From assembly GCA_021378565.1 (NCBI GenBank), contig JAACJU010000006.1, positions 44,999-108,998 on the forward strand: a stretch of DNA of 64,000 bases, in the 5' to 3' direction. A program made the translations under genes and the position numbers. The stretch is from Arcobacter sp. LC1. Lineage in GTDB: Bacteria; Campylobacterota; Campylobacteria; Campylobacterales; Arcobacteraceae. Positions 8,686 through 20,200 of this stretch are shown here, in pieces (position 1 is the stretch's first letter; every line of letters starts with the position of its first letter). Below the pieces are notes generated by a model. That model did not search any database and had not been told where the DNA came from. It worked only from the letters and a program-made list of their open reading frames with translations.

Positions 8686-10305
8686 TTATTTTTTTATTTT
8701 AAAAGCTTGTTTTATAAAATCTAAAATAATAGGACTTGGAGTTTGCAAGTGAGAAGTAAACTCAGGGTGAAATTGCACACCTACAAACCAAGGATGTTCT
8801 TTTAGCTCAATAGCTTCAATGAGTCCATTTGATTCTCCTGAGATTATCATTCCATTTTCTTCAAGTTGTTTTTTGTATTTTGGATTTGCCTCATATCTGT
8901 GTCTGTGTCGTTCAAAATATGTTTTTTTATCTCCATAAGCAAGTTGGAGTTTTGTGCCTTTTTTAGGATTGAACGGATAAGCGCCTAGTCTTAATGTTCC
9001 ACCCATTGGAGAAGCTTTAGTTCGTATTTGAGTTTGTCCACTTCTATCTATAAATTCATCAATCAAATAAATAAGAGGGTTTGTCGTATCTGGATTGAAC
9101 TCAACTGAATTTGCGTCTTTGAGCTCTAGCACATTTCTAGCATATTCAATAAGCGCTAATTGCATACCAAGGCAAATTCCAAGATATGGGATTTTGTTTA
9201 CTCTTGCATATTCTATAGCTTTTAGTTTTCCTTCAATCCCCCTTGGTCCAAAGCCACCAGCTACTAAAACACAATCAGAGTTTTTTATAAGTTCACTCGC
9301 ACCCTTACTTTCGATAATCTCACTATCGCACCAATTTATATTAACTCTAATACTTAAGTGTGCGCCTGCATGGATTAAGGCTTCAGTTAGTGATTTGTAA
9401 GATTCTTTTAGTTCTAAATATTTTCCAACAAAGGCAACATTTATTTCATTTTCAGGCAAAATAATATTTTTAACTAACTTATCCCATTCTTTCATGTCAG
9501 GAGAAAAATCCATAGAAAAATGATTTGACAAGGGTTTTAGAATACCTTCTTTCATAAAATTCATAGGCACTTGATAAATAGAGCTTGCATCAGTTGCTTC
9601 AATAATAGCGTCATCTGCTAAATCACAAGAAGATGCTAGTTTTGATTTTAAAGCTTTGCTTAGGCTTTGCTCACTTCTACAAACTAAAAGATGTGGAGTT
9701 ATCCCAATTCGTCTTAATTCTTGCACTGAATGCTGAGTTGGTTTTGTTTTGAGCTCTCCAGCTGCACGAATAAAAGGCACTAAAGTCAAATGCACATTTA
9801 AGGTGATATCTTTTGGAAGTTCGTGTCTTATTTCTCTGATTGCCTCCATAAAAGGTAAGCCCTCGATATCTCCAACTGTTCCACCTAGTTCAACTATTAA
9901 AAAATCATGCCCCTTTGCAGCTGTAAAAATTCTTGATTTTATTTCATCTGCAATATGTGGCACTATTTGTACAGTTTTGCCTAAGTATTCGCCTTTTCTC
10001 TCTTTTCTTATAACTTCTTGATAAACTTGTCCTGTGGTAAAGTTATTTTTTGCTGTAAGCGTGGTATCAATAAAACGCTCATAATGCCCTAAATCTAAAT
10101 CCGTCTCGGCTCCATCATCTGTAACAAAGACTTCTCCATGTTCTAACGGACTCATAGTTCCTGGATCGATATTTAAATAAGGATCAATCTTAAGCATACT
10201 AACATTATGTCCTGATTGCTTTAAAATTGTAGCAATAGAAGCTGAAGTAATACCTTTTCCTAAAGAGCTTAAAACTCCACCTGTTACAAAAATAAATTTA
10301 GTCAC
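8686..10305 (-). CDS. pyrG: CTP synthase
   Basis: A 539-residue enzyme that makes CTP from UTP, ATP and glutamine. The N-terminal amidoligase domain starts [20 protein letters not shown], with the P-loop lysine, and includes [20 protein letters not shown]. The C-terminal glutaminase domain has the nucleophile elbow [16 protein letters not shown] and the HPEF part of the triad near the end. The start is GTG at 10305, fixed by a strong GGAGG six bases upstream in the untranslated leader. It is followed directly by recJ. All expected catalytic motifs are present. Confidence 0.96.
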   Translation of the reverse strand: MTKFIFVTGGVLSSLGKGITSASIATILKQSGHNVSMLKIDPYLNIDPGTMSPLEHGEVFVTDDGAETDLDLGHYERFIDTTLTAKNNFTTGQVYQEVIRKERKGEYLGKTVQIVPHIADEIKSRIFTAAKGHDFLIVELGGTVGDIEGLPFMEAIREIRHELPKDITLNVHLTLVPFIRAAGELKTKPTQHSVQELRRIGITPHLLVCRSEQSLSKALKSKLASSCDLADDAIIEATDASSIYQVPMNFMKEGILKPLSNHFSMDFSPDMKEWDKLVKNIILPENEINVAFVGKYLELKESYKSLTEALIHAGAHLSIRVNINWCDSEIIESKGASELIKNSDCVLVAGGFGPRGIEGKLKAIEYARVNKIPYLGICLGMQLALIEYARNVLELKDANSVEFNPDTTNPLIYLIDEFIDRSGQTQIRTKASPMGGTLRLGAYPFNPKKGTKLQLAYGDKKTYFERHRHRYEANPKYKKQLEENGMIISGESNGLIEAIELKEHPWFVGVQFHPEFTSHLQTPSPIILDFIKQAFKIKK

Positions 10306-10379
10306 AAGACCCTCCGTTTAGCAGTCATTTTTACTATCTATTTTAGCAAAAAAAATGTTAAATGAGGGTAAAATATTTT

Positions 10380-11747
10380 TTAATTTTTTAATTTAAATTC
10401 ATCAGCCCTTGGAAAAATAAAAACTGTTTTTCTTGTAACTTCTACTCTTTTAGGTTCATCTACTGCGTAAGCTTTTAAGATTATAGTTAAAGGCACATCT
10501 TTTAAATTATTATCAACAAGTCTTTTGTCAGTTGATAAAATAATCACTTTTTTTCTAAGTTCTCCAGCTTTTAGGGTAATACTTTTAAATCTATGTATTT
10601 TAATACTAGGGTAATTCATCATTTTCAATTTATAAGTGTGAGTTTTTGTGTCTGTATTTTGAAAAAGAAAAATAAAGTTATTCGAAACACTTTTTCCTCT
10701 TATTTTATAAATTTGTGTAGTTTTGTTTATGTTTAAAAGCATATGTTCTTTTTTGCTACCCATGAAAACTAATAAAGCAAATACGATTACTAAAGCTAAA
10801 AAGTACATCAAAGTTTTTGCTCTTAGGGCTTTAGTTTCACCTTTGCGTTCAATATGTCTTGAGCTTGTCCATCGAACCAAAGAAGGCTTTTTAAGTTTAT
10901 CCATTACGCTAGTACAGGCATCAACACATTCTAAGCAGTTTATGCACTCAAGTTGCATTCCTGCTCTAATATCAATATGCGCAGGACATACAATAACGCA
11001 TTTATTACAAGTTATACATTCATTTTCAGGACTGTTTAAATCTTTTTTTGTGAAAACAACTTGCTTTTTATTTTCATCAAATATTTTTCCACCTCTAAGC
11101 TCTGAGTACACAGGTTTTATTGTATCATCATCAAATAAAACAGATTGGACTCTACAATACGGGCAAATATAAGCACAGAAATTTTCTTTGAGCCAAGCCA
11201 CATCATAAATCAAAAAAGCAGCTATGCAAAGCACAAAACCAATCAAAAGCATATGATTACTAGGATCACTTATATAAGGGAAAAAATCTTGCGGAGGCAC
11301 AAAATACCACATAAAATTTGACGCAGCAAGAAGTGCTAAAACAGCCCATATCAAAATACCTATTATTTTTTTGCTTATATTTTTAATAGATTTTAAATCA
11401 GGATTTTTTTGTTTATTTGAGATTTTTCTAAGTCCTAAAAGTTTAGTTTCTATTAAATCTCTGTAAATTGTTCTAAAAATACTTTGAGGACAGCCCCAAC
11501 CACACCACGCTCTACCTAAAATACTTGTTAGGGTAAAAATCCCTATAAAAAGCAACATTAGCAAAAAAGGCATTAAATATAATTCTTGCATATCAAAAGC
11601 AGTACCTAGAAGCTGTAATTCTTTTTTATCAAAAGAAAGTAAAAAAATATGTTTTCCGCCAAAAGTTATAAAAGGCATTCCTATACTTATAATGCTAATT
11701 AGAGCATAAAGATAATACCTTTTTATTCTGTATGAAGTTTTTTTCAT
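10380..11747 (-). CDS. ccoG: CcoG/FixG-type cytochrome cbb3 oxidase assembly protein
   Basis: A 455-residue membrane iron-sulfur protein used in maturation of the copper centre of cbb3 oxidase. There are ~5 transmembrane helices. A first Cys cluster is CGWGCPQSIFR, the next pair is NFCAYICPYCR, and a two-cluster ferredoxin-like segment follows (CITCNKCVIVCPAHIDI, then CINCLECVDAC). The C-terminal ~110 residues, beginning after the last helix, form an Ig-like periplasmic FixG domain. It has its own 5' gap from the following gene. The cbb3 oxidase genes themselves are not in the window. The alternative name RdxA used in older annotations refers to the same family. Confidence 0.9.
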   Translation of the reverse strand: MKKTSYRIKRYYLYALISIISIGMPFITFGGKHIFLLSFDKKELQLLGTAFDMQELYLMPFLLMLLFIGIFTLTSILGRAWCGWGCPQSIFRTIYRDLIETKLLGLRKISNKQKNPDLKSIKNISKKIIGILIWAVLALLAASNFMWYFVPPQDFFPYISDPSNHMLLIGFVLCIAAFLIYDVAWLKENFCAYICPYCRVQSVLFDDDTIKPVYSELRGGKIFDENKKQVVFTKKDLNSPENECITCNKCVIVCPAHIDIRAGMQLECINCLECVDACTSVMDKLKKPSLVRWTSSRHIERKGETKALRAKTLMYFLALVIVFALLVFMGSKKEHMLLNINKTTQIYKIRGKSVSNNFIFLFQNTDTKTHTYKLKMMNYPSIKIHRFKSITLKAGELRKKVIILSTDKRLVDNNLKDVPLTIILKAYAVDEPKRVEVTRKTVFIFPRADEFKLKN

Positions 11748-11803
11748 TATGTACCTTTTTATACTTTTTTAAGTCAAAAAAAGATTATTTCTAAGATATT
11801 ATT

Positions 11804-12655
11804 TTAAAAATTATTTTTTTGAATCTGTATTTTTTCTTTTATTTTAGCAAAATCAAAATGTTTTAACTTTTTTATTTTTGGGTAGTTGATAATAATTATC
11901 TTAAATTTATCTATAACATCACCTAGCTCTTTTTGTACAATTATTGGAATATTAGCTTCTTTTATAGCAGATAAAAATTTATAATCTATATCAGGTCTTA
12001 GAAATAATACAGGACAATTTCCACAATTTAGGGATTCTAAAACTGCATTTTCATTTGTAGTCAATAAAAACTTTGTATTTAAAATAGTATTTATATATTC
12101 TTCTTCGTCTATGATTTTATCAAAAAATTCAGAAAAGTCTTTTTCACTGCCTAAATAAAAATAATGCCCCATAAGCAAAGGAATGTCATATTTTTGTTTA
12201 GAAGGTTTTTTGCAAAGCTTTTCTAAAAGGTTTTCATTGTTGCTATCTCCAAAGAAAAGTGCTGTCTCGCTTTGCTTTTTATTATTTTTCTTGTTTTTAT
12301 TTTTTTGATTTTCACAAAAAATACTAGTATCAATTAGTTCATAAGGTATATCAACTCCTACTTTTAAGCAAATGGACGTAAATTCTTTTATTTCATCTTC
12401 AAGTTCTTTGCCTGCTTCGTCACTATCGTAAATCAAAATATCATTTTTTTCCATCATAGTAGCTAGATTTTGAATGACATCAATATTTACATATTTTTCA
12501 AGCCCTAGATTATCTTTTGCATAAGCTCCAGCTCTAAAATCACTAGTACAAAGCAAGGGTTTAAACTCAGCCAAATTTTTACAAATACAAGCACATCTTC
12601 TTAAACGATTTAGCTCATATTGATGTCCACTATAAGAATACACATATACATTCAT
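11804..12655 (-). CDS. Hypothetical protein coupled to mnmG
   Basis: A 283-residue soluble protein without a family I can name with confidence. It begins MNVYVYSYSGHQYELNRLRR and has a Cys pair (CACIC) near residue 22. The N-terminal half alternates strands and helices. A low-complexity Lys/Asn linker (KNKKNNKK) sits near residue 120. The second half (LLMGHYFYLGSE, FLLTTNENAVLESLNCGNCPVLF) resembles the sugar-nucleotide side of GT-B-fold proteins, where a conserved Glu and a small loop hold the nucleotide. That is only a structural guess. The ATG follows immediately after the mnmG stop, so it is expressed with mnmG. Confidence 0.6.
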   Translation of the reverse strand: MNVYVYSYSGHQYELNRLRRCACICKNLAEFKPLLCTSDFRAGAYAKDNLGLEKYVNIDVIQNLATMMEKNDILIYDSDEAGKELEDEIKEFTSICLKVGVDIPYELIDTSIFCENQKNKNKKNNKKQSETALFFGDSNNENLLEKLCKKPSKQKYDIPLLMGHYFYLGSEKDFSEFFDKIIDEEEYINTILNTKFLLTTNENAVLESLNCGNCPVLFLRPDIDYKFLSAIKEANIPIIVQKELGDVIDKFKIIIINYPKIKKLKHFDFAKIKEKIQIQKNNF

Positions 12656-14545
12656 TTATTCTACCTTTTTTTTGGTTTTAGTCTTAGTCTTGGCAATATT
12701 TATATACATATGCAAGATATCAAGTGCCGCTGGCGTGATGCCACTTATTAAACTTGCATTGTACAGAGTTGGCGGAGAGAAAATTTCTAGTTTTTCTATG
12801 ACTTCATTTGATAAACCTGATATGTTTTTAAAAGTAAAGTCCTTTGGAATTTCAAGCGCAAGCATGGACTTCATTTTTTGTATTTGCTTTTGTTGTTTTT
12901 GGATATATCTATAATATTTAGCTTCAATCAAAACTTGATTTTTGATATAAGGGCTTAAATCTTTTAGCTTAGGAACTAAAATATCTAGCTTTTGCCTTGT
13001 GATTGATTTTCTAGCTAGTAAGTCAAGTATCAAAACCTTGTCTTTGATTTTTTCTTCATCTATGCTTACTAAAAGTTCAAGATTTTTAGCACTTGGAGTA
13101 AGATAAATATTTTTTAGCTCTTCAAGCGCACTATCAATCATAGTTTTTTTAAGCCTAACTTTTTTTATAAACTCTTCACTTAAAAGCCCAAAAGCAAAGC
13201 CATATTCACTAAGTCTTACATCAGCACTTTCTTCTCTTAATAAAAGCCTATATTCAGCGCGTGAAGTAAACATTCTATAAGGCTCTGTGCTTCCTTTAAT
13301 CACCAAGTCATCAATCAAAACCCCAATATATGCCTCATCTCTTCTTAATACAAAAGGCTTTTTATTCGAGATTTTAAGCGCAGCATTTATCCCAGCCATT
13401 AGCCCTTGAGCAGCAGCTTCTTCATAGCCTGTGGTAGCATTTATTTGCCCAGCTAAAAAAAGATTTTGTATTTTTTTACTTTCAAGATTGTGATTTAAGT
13501 TTGTAGGATCTACATAATCATATTCTATAGCGTAGCCAAACCTTGTGATTTTTGCATGCTCTAGTCCTTTTATAGAATGAATTACTTTTTCTTGAATCTC
13601 GCTTGGCAAGGACGTTGATAGGCCGTTTATATAGTATTCATTTTTTGCTCTAGTTTGAGGCTCTAAAAAAAGTTGATGCCTAAGACGCTGGGCAAATCTA
13701 TTTACTTTATCTTCAATACTAGGACAATACCTAGGACCTTGCCCATTTATTTGTCCTGTAAAAAGTGGAGCTTTATCAAAGTTTTTTCTTATTATTTCGT
13801 GAGTTTGAGGGTTTGTGTAAGTGACATAACAAGGCTCTTGAGGTGGATTGAAATCTTGGCTTTTTGTCCTAAAACTAAAAGGAGTTGGATTTTTGTCCCC
13901 TTCATGAATTTCAAGTTCGCTAAAGTCTATACTTTTAGCATCTATTCTAGCAGGTGTTCCTGTTTTTAATCTGCCAATATTAAGCCCAAGCTCTTTTAGC
14001 TCAGGTGAAAGGCTTGATGATGGCTCTTCCCAAGCTCGTCCTGCTTTGTATTGATTTTTGCCAATATGGATAAGCCCTCGCATAAAAGTACCTGTTGTTA
14101 AAATGACAGCTTTTGCCTTAAATACTTGTCCTAATCTTGTTTTTACCCCTATAATCTTACTTTGTTCTACAAGCAAAGAGCTTACTTCATCTTGATATAT
14201 CTCTAGATTTTCAGTGGCAAAACATATGTTTTTCATATAAAGTTTATATTCATCCATATCAATTTGCGCTCTGCTTCCTTGAACACTTGCACCCTTACTT
14301 TCGTTTAAGGTTTTAAATTGCAAGCCTGTTTTATCTGTGCAAAGTCCCATTTGTCCACCTAGGGCGTCAAGCTCTTTTACAAGATGACCCTTTGCCAAAC
14401 CTCCAATAGCTGGGTTGCAAGAAGCTACTGCTATTTGGTCTATTAGCATAGTAATCAATAAGGTTTTTTTACCCATTCTTGCACTTGCTAAGCTAGCTTC
14501 AACCCCAGCATGCCCAGCTCCCACAACTATTACATCATAATTCAT
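12656..14545 (-). CDS. mnmG: tRNA uridine-5-carboxymethylaminomethyl modification enzyme
   Basis: A 629-residue FAD enzyme that, with MnmE, installs the cmnm5 group at U34 of certain tRNAs. The dinucleotide-binding motif is [19 protein letters not shown] at the N terminus. Family signatures follow: [22 protein letters not shown], then [18 protein letters not shown], and [22 protein letters not shown]-like residues near 370. The C-terminal helical domain that binds MnmE and tRNA is complete. mnmE is not in the window. The next gene starts at the stop codon. Upstream is a ~108 bp region divergent from ribE. Confidence 0.95.
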   Translation of the reverse strand: MNYDVIVVGAGHAGVEASLASARMGKKTLLITMLIDQIAVASCNPAIGGLAKGHLVKELDALGGQMGLCTDKTGLQFKTLNESKGASVQGSRAQIDMDEYKLYMKNICFATENLEIYQDEVSSLLVEQSKIIGVKTRLGQVFKAKAVILTTGTFMRGLIHIGKNQYKAGRAWEEPSSSLSPELKELGLNIGRLKTGTPARIDAKSIDFSELEIHEGDKNPTPFSFRTKSQDFNPPQEPCYVTYTNPQTHEIIRKNFDKAPLFTGQINGQGPRYCPSIEDKVNRFAQRLRHQLFLEPQTRAKNEYYINGLSTSLPSEIQEKVIHSIKGLEHAKITRFGYAIEYDYVDPTNLNHNLESKKIQNLFLAGQINATTGYEEAAAQGLMAGINAALKISNKKPFVLRRDEAYIGVLIDDLVIKGSTEPYRMFTSRAEYRLLLREESADVRLSEYGFAFGLLSEEFIKKVRLKKTMIDSALEELKNIYLTPSAKNLELLVSIDEEKIKDKVLILDLLARKSITRQKLDILVPKLKDLSPYIKNQVLIEAKYYRYIQKQQKQIQKMKSMLALEIPKDFTFKNISGLSNEVIEKLEIFSPPTLYNASLISGITPAALDILHMYINIAKTKTKTKKKVE

Positions 14546-14653
14546 TTATAACTCCGTTTGACCTAAACTATTTTCTTAGCTAAATTTTGATATTATTATA
14601 ACAAAAAATGATTGTGTATTTCTTTATGGTTTTTTAAAAGGAAGGGGGTAGTT

Positions 14654-15268
14654 TTGTTTACAGGTTTGATAAAAGAATTAGCTAAAGTTGCAAGTTATGA
14701 TAATAATATTTTAAGCCTAAATGCAAAATATATCCCAAAAATTGGAGATAGCGTAGCAGTTAATGGAGCTTGCTTGAGTGTTATTAGACTTTTTGATGGT
14801 GGTTTTAGCGTGGAACTTTCAGCTGAGAGTACAAAAGTTTTAGCTATGAAAAACTATAAAAATCAAGTTCATATAGAGCCAGCTATGAAGCTTAATGATA
14901 GGCTTGAAGGTCATATTTTACAAGGCCATATTGATTGCATTGGAGAGATTATAAGAGTTAGCAGAAAAACTAAACTTTTAGATTTTTACATAAAAGTGCC
15001 AAAAGAATATATGAAATTTATTGCGCCAAAAGGCTCAATAGCAATAGATGGAGTAAGCTTAACTGTAAATGAATGTTTTGAAGATTCGTTTCGTTTGAGT
15101 ATAATACCGCTTACTTACAAAAATACAAAATTTGAAAACTATAAACCAAAAGACTTGGTAAACATAGAAACAGATTTATTTGCAAGGTATTTATATAATA
15201 TTTTTAAAAAAGAGGAAAGAAGTTCTAGCTGGGAAGAAGTTGATAAGAATATGGCTGCTTTGTTTTAG
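14654..15268 (+). CDS. ribE: Riboflavin synthase alpha chain
   Basis: A 204-residue enzyme that dismutates two 6,7-dimethyl-8-ribityllumazine molecules to give riboflavin. It is built of two similar lumazine-binding barrels. The first begins FTGLIKELAKV and contains GDSVAVNGACLSV; the second holds GHIDCIGEI and GSIAIDGVSLTVN, both hallmarks. The start is TTG at 14654: it gives the family-typical N terminus MFTGLI and follows a purine-rich AAGGAAGGGGG Shine-Dalgarno; an upstream in-frame ATG at 14612 would add 14 unrelated residues. It stands divergent from mnmG and just upstream of the TetR regulator, which may share its transcript. Confidence 0.92.
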   Translation: MFTGLIKELAKVASYDNNILSLNAKYIPKIGDSVAVNGACLSVIRLFDGGFSVELSAESTKVLAMKNYKNQVHIEPAMKLNDRLEGHILQGHIDCIGEIIRVSRKTKLLDFYIKVPKEYMKFIAPKGSIAIDGVSLTVNECFEDSFRLSIIPLTYKNTKFENYKPKDLVNIETDLFARYLYNIFKKEERSSSWEEVDKNMAALF

Positions 15269-15289
15269 TTAGTTTAAGTGGGGGAGATT

Positions 15290-15925
15290 GTGAAAAATGA
15301 AAAAAAGCTTAGTCCAAAGGCTAAGGCAAGATATGATAAATTTATAGATGCAACTGCTGAGGTGTTTTATGAATCAGGTTTTGAAGATGCGTCTATGAAT
15401 GATATAGTTAAAAAAGCAGGTGGCTCTATGACTACTTTGTACAAAGTGTTTGGGAGCAAAGAGACGTTATTTAGAGAAATGCTTGACTCTAAAACTTCTG
15501 AAATGTTTGCAAGACTTAGACAAACGAGTGTTGATTATAATGATAATATTGAAGGCTTTTTATTTAATCTTGGCTCTACTTTTATAGAATTAATTACAGA
15601 TGATAGAGCAGTTGCTCTTCATAGAATGATAGTTACACAAGGACATAAAAATAATTCACTTTTAGGAAAGATTTTTTTAGAATACACAATGGAGCCTATG
15701 GCAAATATTATTGCGGCTTATTTAAAAAAAGAAAAAGAAAAGAAAAATATTGATGTTGAAGATACAGATTTAGCAGCTTATCAGTTTTTACATGCTTTAA
15801 AAGACCCTTACTTGTTTAAAAAAGTCTTAGGTCTTAACATAGAAATTACCAAAGAAGATAAAGAAAAAGCCCTAAGACAGGCAGTTAATACAATCTGTAA
15901 CGGGATTAAAACAAGAAAAGTTTAA
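15290..15925 (+). CDS. cmeR: TetR-family regulator, CmeR-like
   Basis: A TetR repressor of ~211 residues. The N-terminal helix-turn-helix fits the family: ATAEVFYESGFEDASMNDIV, then GGSMTTLYKVFGSKETLFREML. The C-terminal ligand domain is all-helical. A GTG at 15290 is preferred because GGGGGAG lies just before it; a GTG at 15278 is possible but has no Shine-Dalgarno. The gene sits between ribE and the RND pair cmeA-cmeB, the position of CmeR in Campylobacter jejuni, where it represses cmeABC. The palindrome at 15976-15995 between it and cmeA is the likely operator. Naming is by position and family, not by close sequence comparison. Confidence 0.8.
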   Translation: MKNEKKLSPKAKARYDKFIDATAEVFYESGFEDASMNDIVKKAGGSMTTLYKVFGSKETLFREMLDSKTSEMFARLRQTSVDYNDNIEGFLFNLGSTFIELITDDRAVALHRMIVTQGHKNNSLLGKIFLEYTMEPMANIIAAYLKKEKEKKNIDVEDTDLAAYQFLHALKDPYLFKKVLGLNIEITKEDKEKALRQAVNTICNGIKTRKV

Positions 15926-15933
15926 GTTAGCTA

Positions 15934-15962
15934 TTGACTTTTAAAAGTATTATCACTATAAT
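15934..15962 (+). promoter_or_regulatory. Sigma70-type promoter of cmeAB
   Basis: TTGACT at 15934-15939 and TATAAT at 15957-15962 are separated by 17 bp, a near-ideal housekeeping promoter. The expected start of transcription is near 15969, only a few bases before the palindromic operator. It begins 9 bases after the regulator stop codon, so the pump genes can be transcribed apart from the regulator gene. Confidence 0.8.
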
Positions 15963-15975
15963 ACAAATTCACTAA

Positions 15976-15995
15976 AGTGTAATCATAGTTACACT
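15976..15995. promoter_or_regulatory. Palindromic operator, probable CmeR-box
   Basis: AGTGTAATCATAGTTACACT has 7-base perfect arms (AGTGTAA / TTACACT) around a 6-base centre. Its inner 16 bases, TGTAATCATAGTTACA, match the known C. jejuni CmeR inverted repeat TGTAATAAATATTACA at 13 of 16 positions. It lies just downstream of the expected transcription start of cmeAB, where a bound TetR dimer would block the polymerase. Confidence 0.82.
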
Positions 15996-16021
15996 AATTC
16001 AACAATACAATGGAGTTTAAT

Positions 16022-17284
16022 ATGAAAACATTCTTAACAGGGTGTAATAAATACAGTCTAACAATTCTAGTTTGTGCCTTAACTTTGAGCTTAAGTGCTT
16101 GTAGTGGCGGTAAGTCAGGTAGACGGCATTATCCAGCTTTTAGAGTTCATACTGCCAAGGTAACTTATAGCAATATGCCAATAACGCTTGATTATCCAGG
16201 TAGGGTAAAAAGTACAAAAAGTGTTCAAATCGTAGCTAGAGTTGCAGGAACTTTAGAAAAAAAATATTTTACTGAAGGTAATTATGTTAAAAAAGGTACT
16301 TTACTTCTTTTAATAAATCCTGATAAGTATAAAGCAAATTACGATAAAGCAAAAGCTGATGTGGCTATGCAAGAAGCGAATTTGAGTGAGAAACAAAATG
16401 ATTGGAAAAGAATTAAATCTTTATATCATAAACACTCAGTTAGCCAAAAAGACAGAGATGTTGCGCTTTCTGTATATAAAAGTGCAAAAGCTTCAGTTTT
16501 GGCAGCAAAAGCTACTCTTGAGAGTGCGAAAATTGACTTAGACCATACACAAGTTAAAGCTACAATTTCAGGAATGACAGGAATGTTAAGCCAAGACCTT
16601 GGCTCTTATGTGGGTTCAAGTGCTGATAACTCAGTTTTAACAAGCATTACTCAAACAGATAAAGTTTACGCTGAATTTTCTTTGCCTGATATTCAATTAT
16701 TAAAACAACGATATAGTACAAATGAAGGCGATTGGGCGCATATAGCTGAGTATCACTTACCTGTTGTTATCTCAGCTGCAAATGATACTTACAAACAAGA
16801 TGGGGTTTTAGATTTTGTTTCAAGTACAGTAGATGTTGATACAGCTTCAGTAAAAGCTAGAGCTATTTTTGTTAATAAAAACAATACCTTAATCCCTGGA
16901 CTTTTTGTGCATATTCAACTAGGTGGATTAATACAAAAACACGTTATGTCAATTCCGCAAATTGCTCTTATGCAAGATAGCTTAGGTGCTTATGTTTATA
17001 TCATAGTAAAAGGGCGAGCGGCTAAAGCTCCTATAAAAATAGGAAATACTTCACGAGGTAAATATATAGTTCTTTCAGGACTTAAAGAAGGCGATTTAGT
17101 GATTACTGATGAACTAACAAAACTTCGCCCAGGAATGCCTGTAATTGCCTTGCCAAATGGAGCACCACAAGCTAAAAAGATGGCTAAGCAAATGAGTAAA
17201 AAAGCACCTACACAAATGATTAAGACAGCAACTAAACCAGCAGTTAAGCCAAGCAAGATGCCAACAAAAAAAGTTAAAGGTTAG
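16022..17284 (+). CDS. cmeA: RND efflux periplasmic adaptor lipoprotein
   Basis: A ~420-residue membrane-fusion protein that links the inner-membrane RND pump to an outer-membrane channel. The lipobox LSAC (Cys27) anchors it in the inner membrane. The order is typical: lipoyl half (VAGTLEKKYFTEGNYVKKG), alpha-hairpin (~110-190), second lipoyl half with TQVKATISGMTG, beta-barrel domain, and membrane-proximal domain (GLKEGDLVITDEL). The last ~50 residues are rich in Lys, Met and Pro. ATG 16022 is chosen because TGGAG lies 6 bases upstream; an earlier ATG at 16010 is possible. It is 3 bases from cmeB and forms one operon with it. Confidence 0.9.
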   Translation: MKTFLTGCNKYSLTILVCALTLSLSACSGGKSGRRHYPAFRVHTAKVTYSNMPITLDYPGRVKSTKSVQIVARVAGTLEKKYFTEGNYVKKGTLLLLINPDKYKANYDKAKADVAMQEANLSEKQNDWKRIKSLYHKHSVSQKDRDVALSVYKSAKASVLAAKATLESAKIDLDHTQVKATISGMTGMLSQDLGSYVGSSADNSVLTSITQTDKVYAEFSLPDIQLLKQRYSTNEGDWAHIAEYHLPVVISAANDTYKQDGVLDFVSSTVDVDTASVKARAIFVNKNNTLIPGLFVHIQLGGLIQKHVMSIPQIALMQDSLGAYVYIIVKGRAAKAPIKIGNTSRGKYIVLSGLKEGDLVITDELTKLRPGMPVIALPNGAPQAKKMAKQMSKKAPTQMIKTATKPAVKPSKMPTKKVKG

Positions 17285-17287
17285 AAA

Positions 17288-20200
17288 ATGTTTTCTAAAT
17301 TTTTTATACAAAGACCTATATTTGCAACTGTAATTTCTTTAATTATTGTAATCGCAGGTTTAGTATCTATGCAATCTTTAGCCGTTGAGGAATATCCTCA
17401 AGTAGTACCGCCTGAAGTTTCAGTTGAAGCTTATTATCCAGGGGCAAGTGCAAAAACTATTGCTTCAAGTGTAGCTGCTCCTATTGAAGAGCAGATTAAT
17501 GGTGTTGAAAATATGCTTTATATGAGCTCAACTTCATCTTCAAGTGGTAGAGTTAGTATACATGTTACTTTTAAATTAGGAACAGATCCAGATCAAGCTG
17601 CTATTAATGTAAACAATAGAGTCCAAGCAGCACTTCCTTCTTTGCCATCTGAGGTTCAAGCAACGGGAGTAAGTATAAGAAAAAATTCTGCGTCCATGCT
17701 AGAAGTTTTAACTCTTGGAGCAAAAGATTCTGCTTACACTCCTATGTATTTAGCAAATTATGCTTTGATAAATATAATTGACGAACTAAAAAGAGTCCCA
17801 GGCGTTGGAGATGCACACTTATTTGGTGGTCGTGATTATGCTATGAAAATTTGGCTAAAACCTGATAAATTAGCGCAATATAATCTAACTCCAAATGATG
17901 TAATAACAGCCATAAGAGAGCAAAATTCTCAGTTTGCTGTGGGTAAATTTAATGAAGAGCCATCAAGCACAAAACAAGCTTTTACTTATACAGTTACTAC
18001 AAAAGGTAGGCTAACAAGTCCTAAGGAGTTTGGAAATATTATCTTAGTTTCAAATAAAAATGGGGCAACTATAAGAGTAAAAAATGTAGCAAAAGTTGAG
18101 CTAGGTTCTGAGTCTTATGCTGTAAATTCAAAATTAAATGGAAAAATTGCTATTCCTTTTGCAATCAATCTGCAATCTGGAGCTAATGCCTTAGAAACAG
18201 CACAAAGAGTAAAAGCTACTATGGATAAATTAGCTAAATCTTTTCCTAATAAAATGCAATACAAAGTGGCTTATGATACTACAAAATTTATTTCAATTTC
18301 AATCGAAGAAGTTGTACAAACATTTTTTGAAGCTATGATTTTAGTAATTTTGGTAATTTATATGTTTTTACAAAATATAAGAGCTACAATTATTCCACTT
18401 ATTGCTGTGCCTGTTTCAATCATAGGAACATTTACGGGTATGTATTTTCTAGGTTTTTCTATAAACTTACTTACACTCTTTGGACTGGTGCTGGCCATTG
18501 GTATCGTCGTTGATGACGCCATTGTTGTTATTGAAAATACGGAACGGATACTCCATGAAGAAAAGGATATTACCGTAAAAGGTGCTGCTATTAAAGCTAT
18601 GCAAGAAGTAACAGGCCCTGTTGTCGCTATTGTTTTGGTTTTATGTGCTGTTTTTATCCCTGTTACTTTTATGGGTGGATTTTCAGGACAAATGTATAAA
18701 CAATTTGCTACAACTATTGTAATCTCTGTTGTTATTTCAGGAATTGTTGCTCTTACTTTAACTCCAGCACTTTGTGGAGTATTTTTGAAAAAAATTGAGC
18801 CAAAGCCTTTTTTCTTTGTTCGAAAATTTAATGAATTTTTTGATAGGTCATCACATGTTTTTACAGCAACAGTTAGAAAGGCTCTTAGACACCTAACTAT
18901 CGTTGGGGTTATTTTTGTTATTTTGATGGGCTTAATGTACACTATATTTACAAGAGTTCCTTCAAGCTTAGTGCCTATGGAAGATCAAGGTGTGCTTTTA
19001 GCAGTTACAATGCTACCCGAAGCTTCTACACTAACTAGAACAAGTGCAATAATGGATAGACAAGATAAAATTGTTTTATCAAATCCAAATGTTGAGTCTG
19101 CCATGAGTGTGGGAGGCTTTGACTTGTTTTCAGGTTCTGCAAAAACAAGTTCAGGAATTTCATTTATATCTTTAAAAGATTGGTCACTTAGAACAAAAGC
19201 ATCACAGTCTTCTGCTGCTGTCGCAATGCAATTAAATATGGCACTTAGTAGAATCGGTGGAGCTACAATCTTTGCGTTAAATCCTCCTCCTATTATGGGG
19301 CTTAGTTTAACTGGTGGATTTGAGATGTATATCGAAGATAGAGCAGGAACAAGCATAGAAGAACTTGCAAAATATACAAATATTGTAACTGCGGCTGCAA
19401 ATAGAGATCCAAAATTATCTAGAGTGCGAACTACTTTAAATGTTTCAGTTCCACAATATGAAGTCAAACTAGATAGGGACAAGGCAAAAGCACTTGGAGT
19501 TTCAGTAACAAGTGTATTTAGTGCCTTACAAGCTACTTTTGGCTCTTATTATGTAAACGATTTTAACCTTTTTGGAAAAACTTATAAAGTTAATGTTCAA
19601 TCTGATTTAAGATATAGAAAAAAAGCACGAGATTTAAAAAATGTTTTTGTTCGCTCAAGTTCAGATAAATTGATACCAATTTCAGCTCTTGTTAGCTACA
19701 AAAGAAGTGTAGGACCTGACTTAGTTGAGCGATTTAATGGCTTCCCAGCTGCAAAAATTATGGGTTCACCTGCTAAGGGCTATACTTCAGGGGACGCACT
19801 TGACGCTATTGCAGCAGTGGCAAAAAAAGTCCTTCCACAAGGATATACTGTAGCTTGGGTTGGAACTTCTTATCAAGAAAAATCTGCACAAGGAACAGGT
19901 TCATCAGCCTTTGTCTATGGTATGATTTTTGTTTTCTTGATTTTAGCAGCGCAGTATGAGCGATGGTTGATTCCTTTTGCTGTTGTAACTGCTGTACCAT
20001 TTGCTGTTTTAGGAGCTATTGGTGCGGTTTATTTAAGAGGACTTAATAATGGAATATATTTTCAAATTGGACTCTTAGTTTTGATGGGCTTATCTGCAAA
20101 AAATGCTATTTTGATAGTTGAGTTTGCAATGATGGCACAAAAAAGAGGCAAGAGTGTTTTTGACGCCACTCTTGAAGCTGCGAGGCTAAGATTTAGACCA

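Noticed and set aside
18358-18942. Long minus-strand open frame inside cmeB
   Set aside because: It lies entirely within cmeB on the opposite strand, has low-complexity Thr/Ile/Ser composition and no recognisable domain; it is a shadow of the pump gene.
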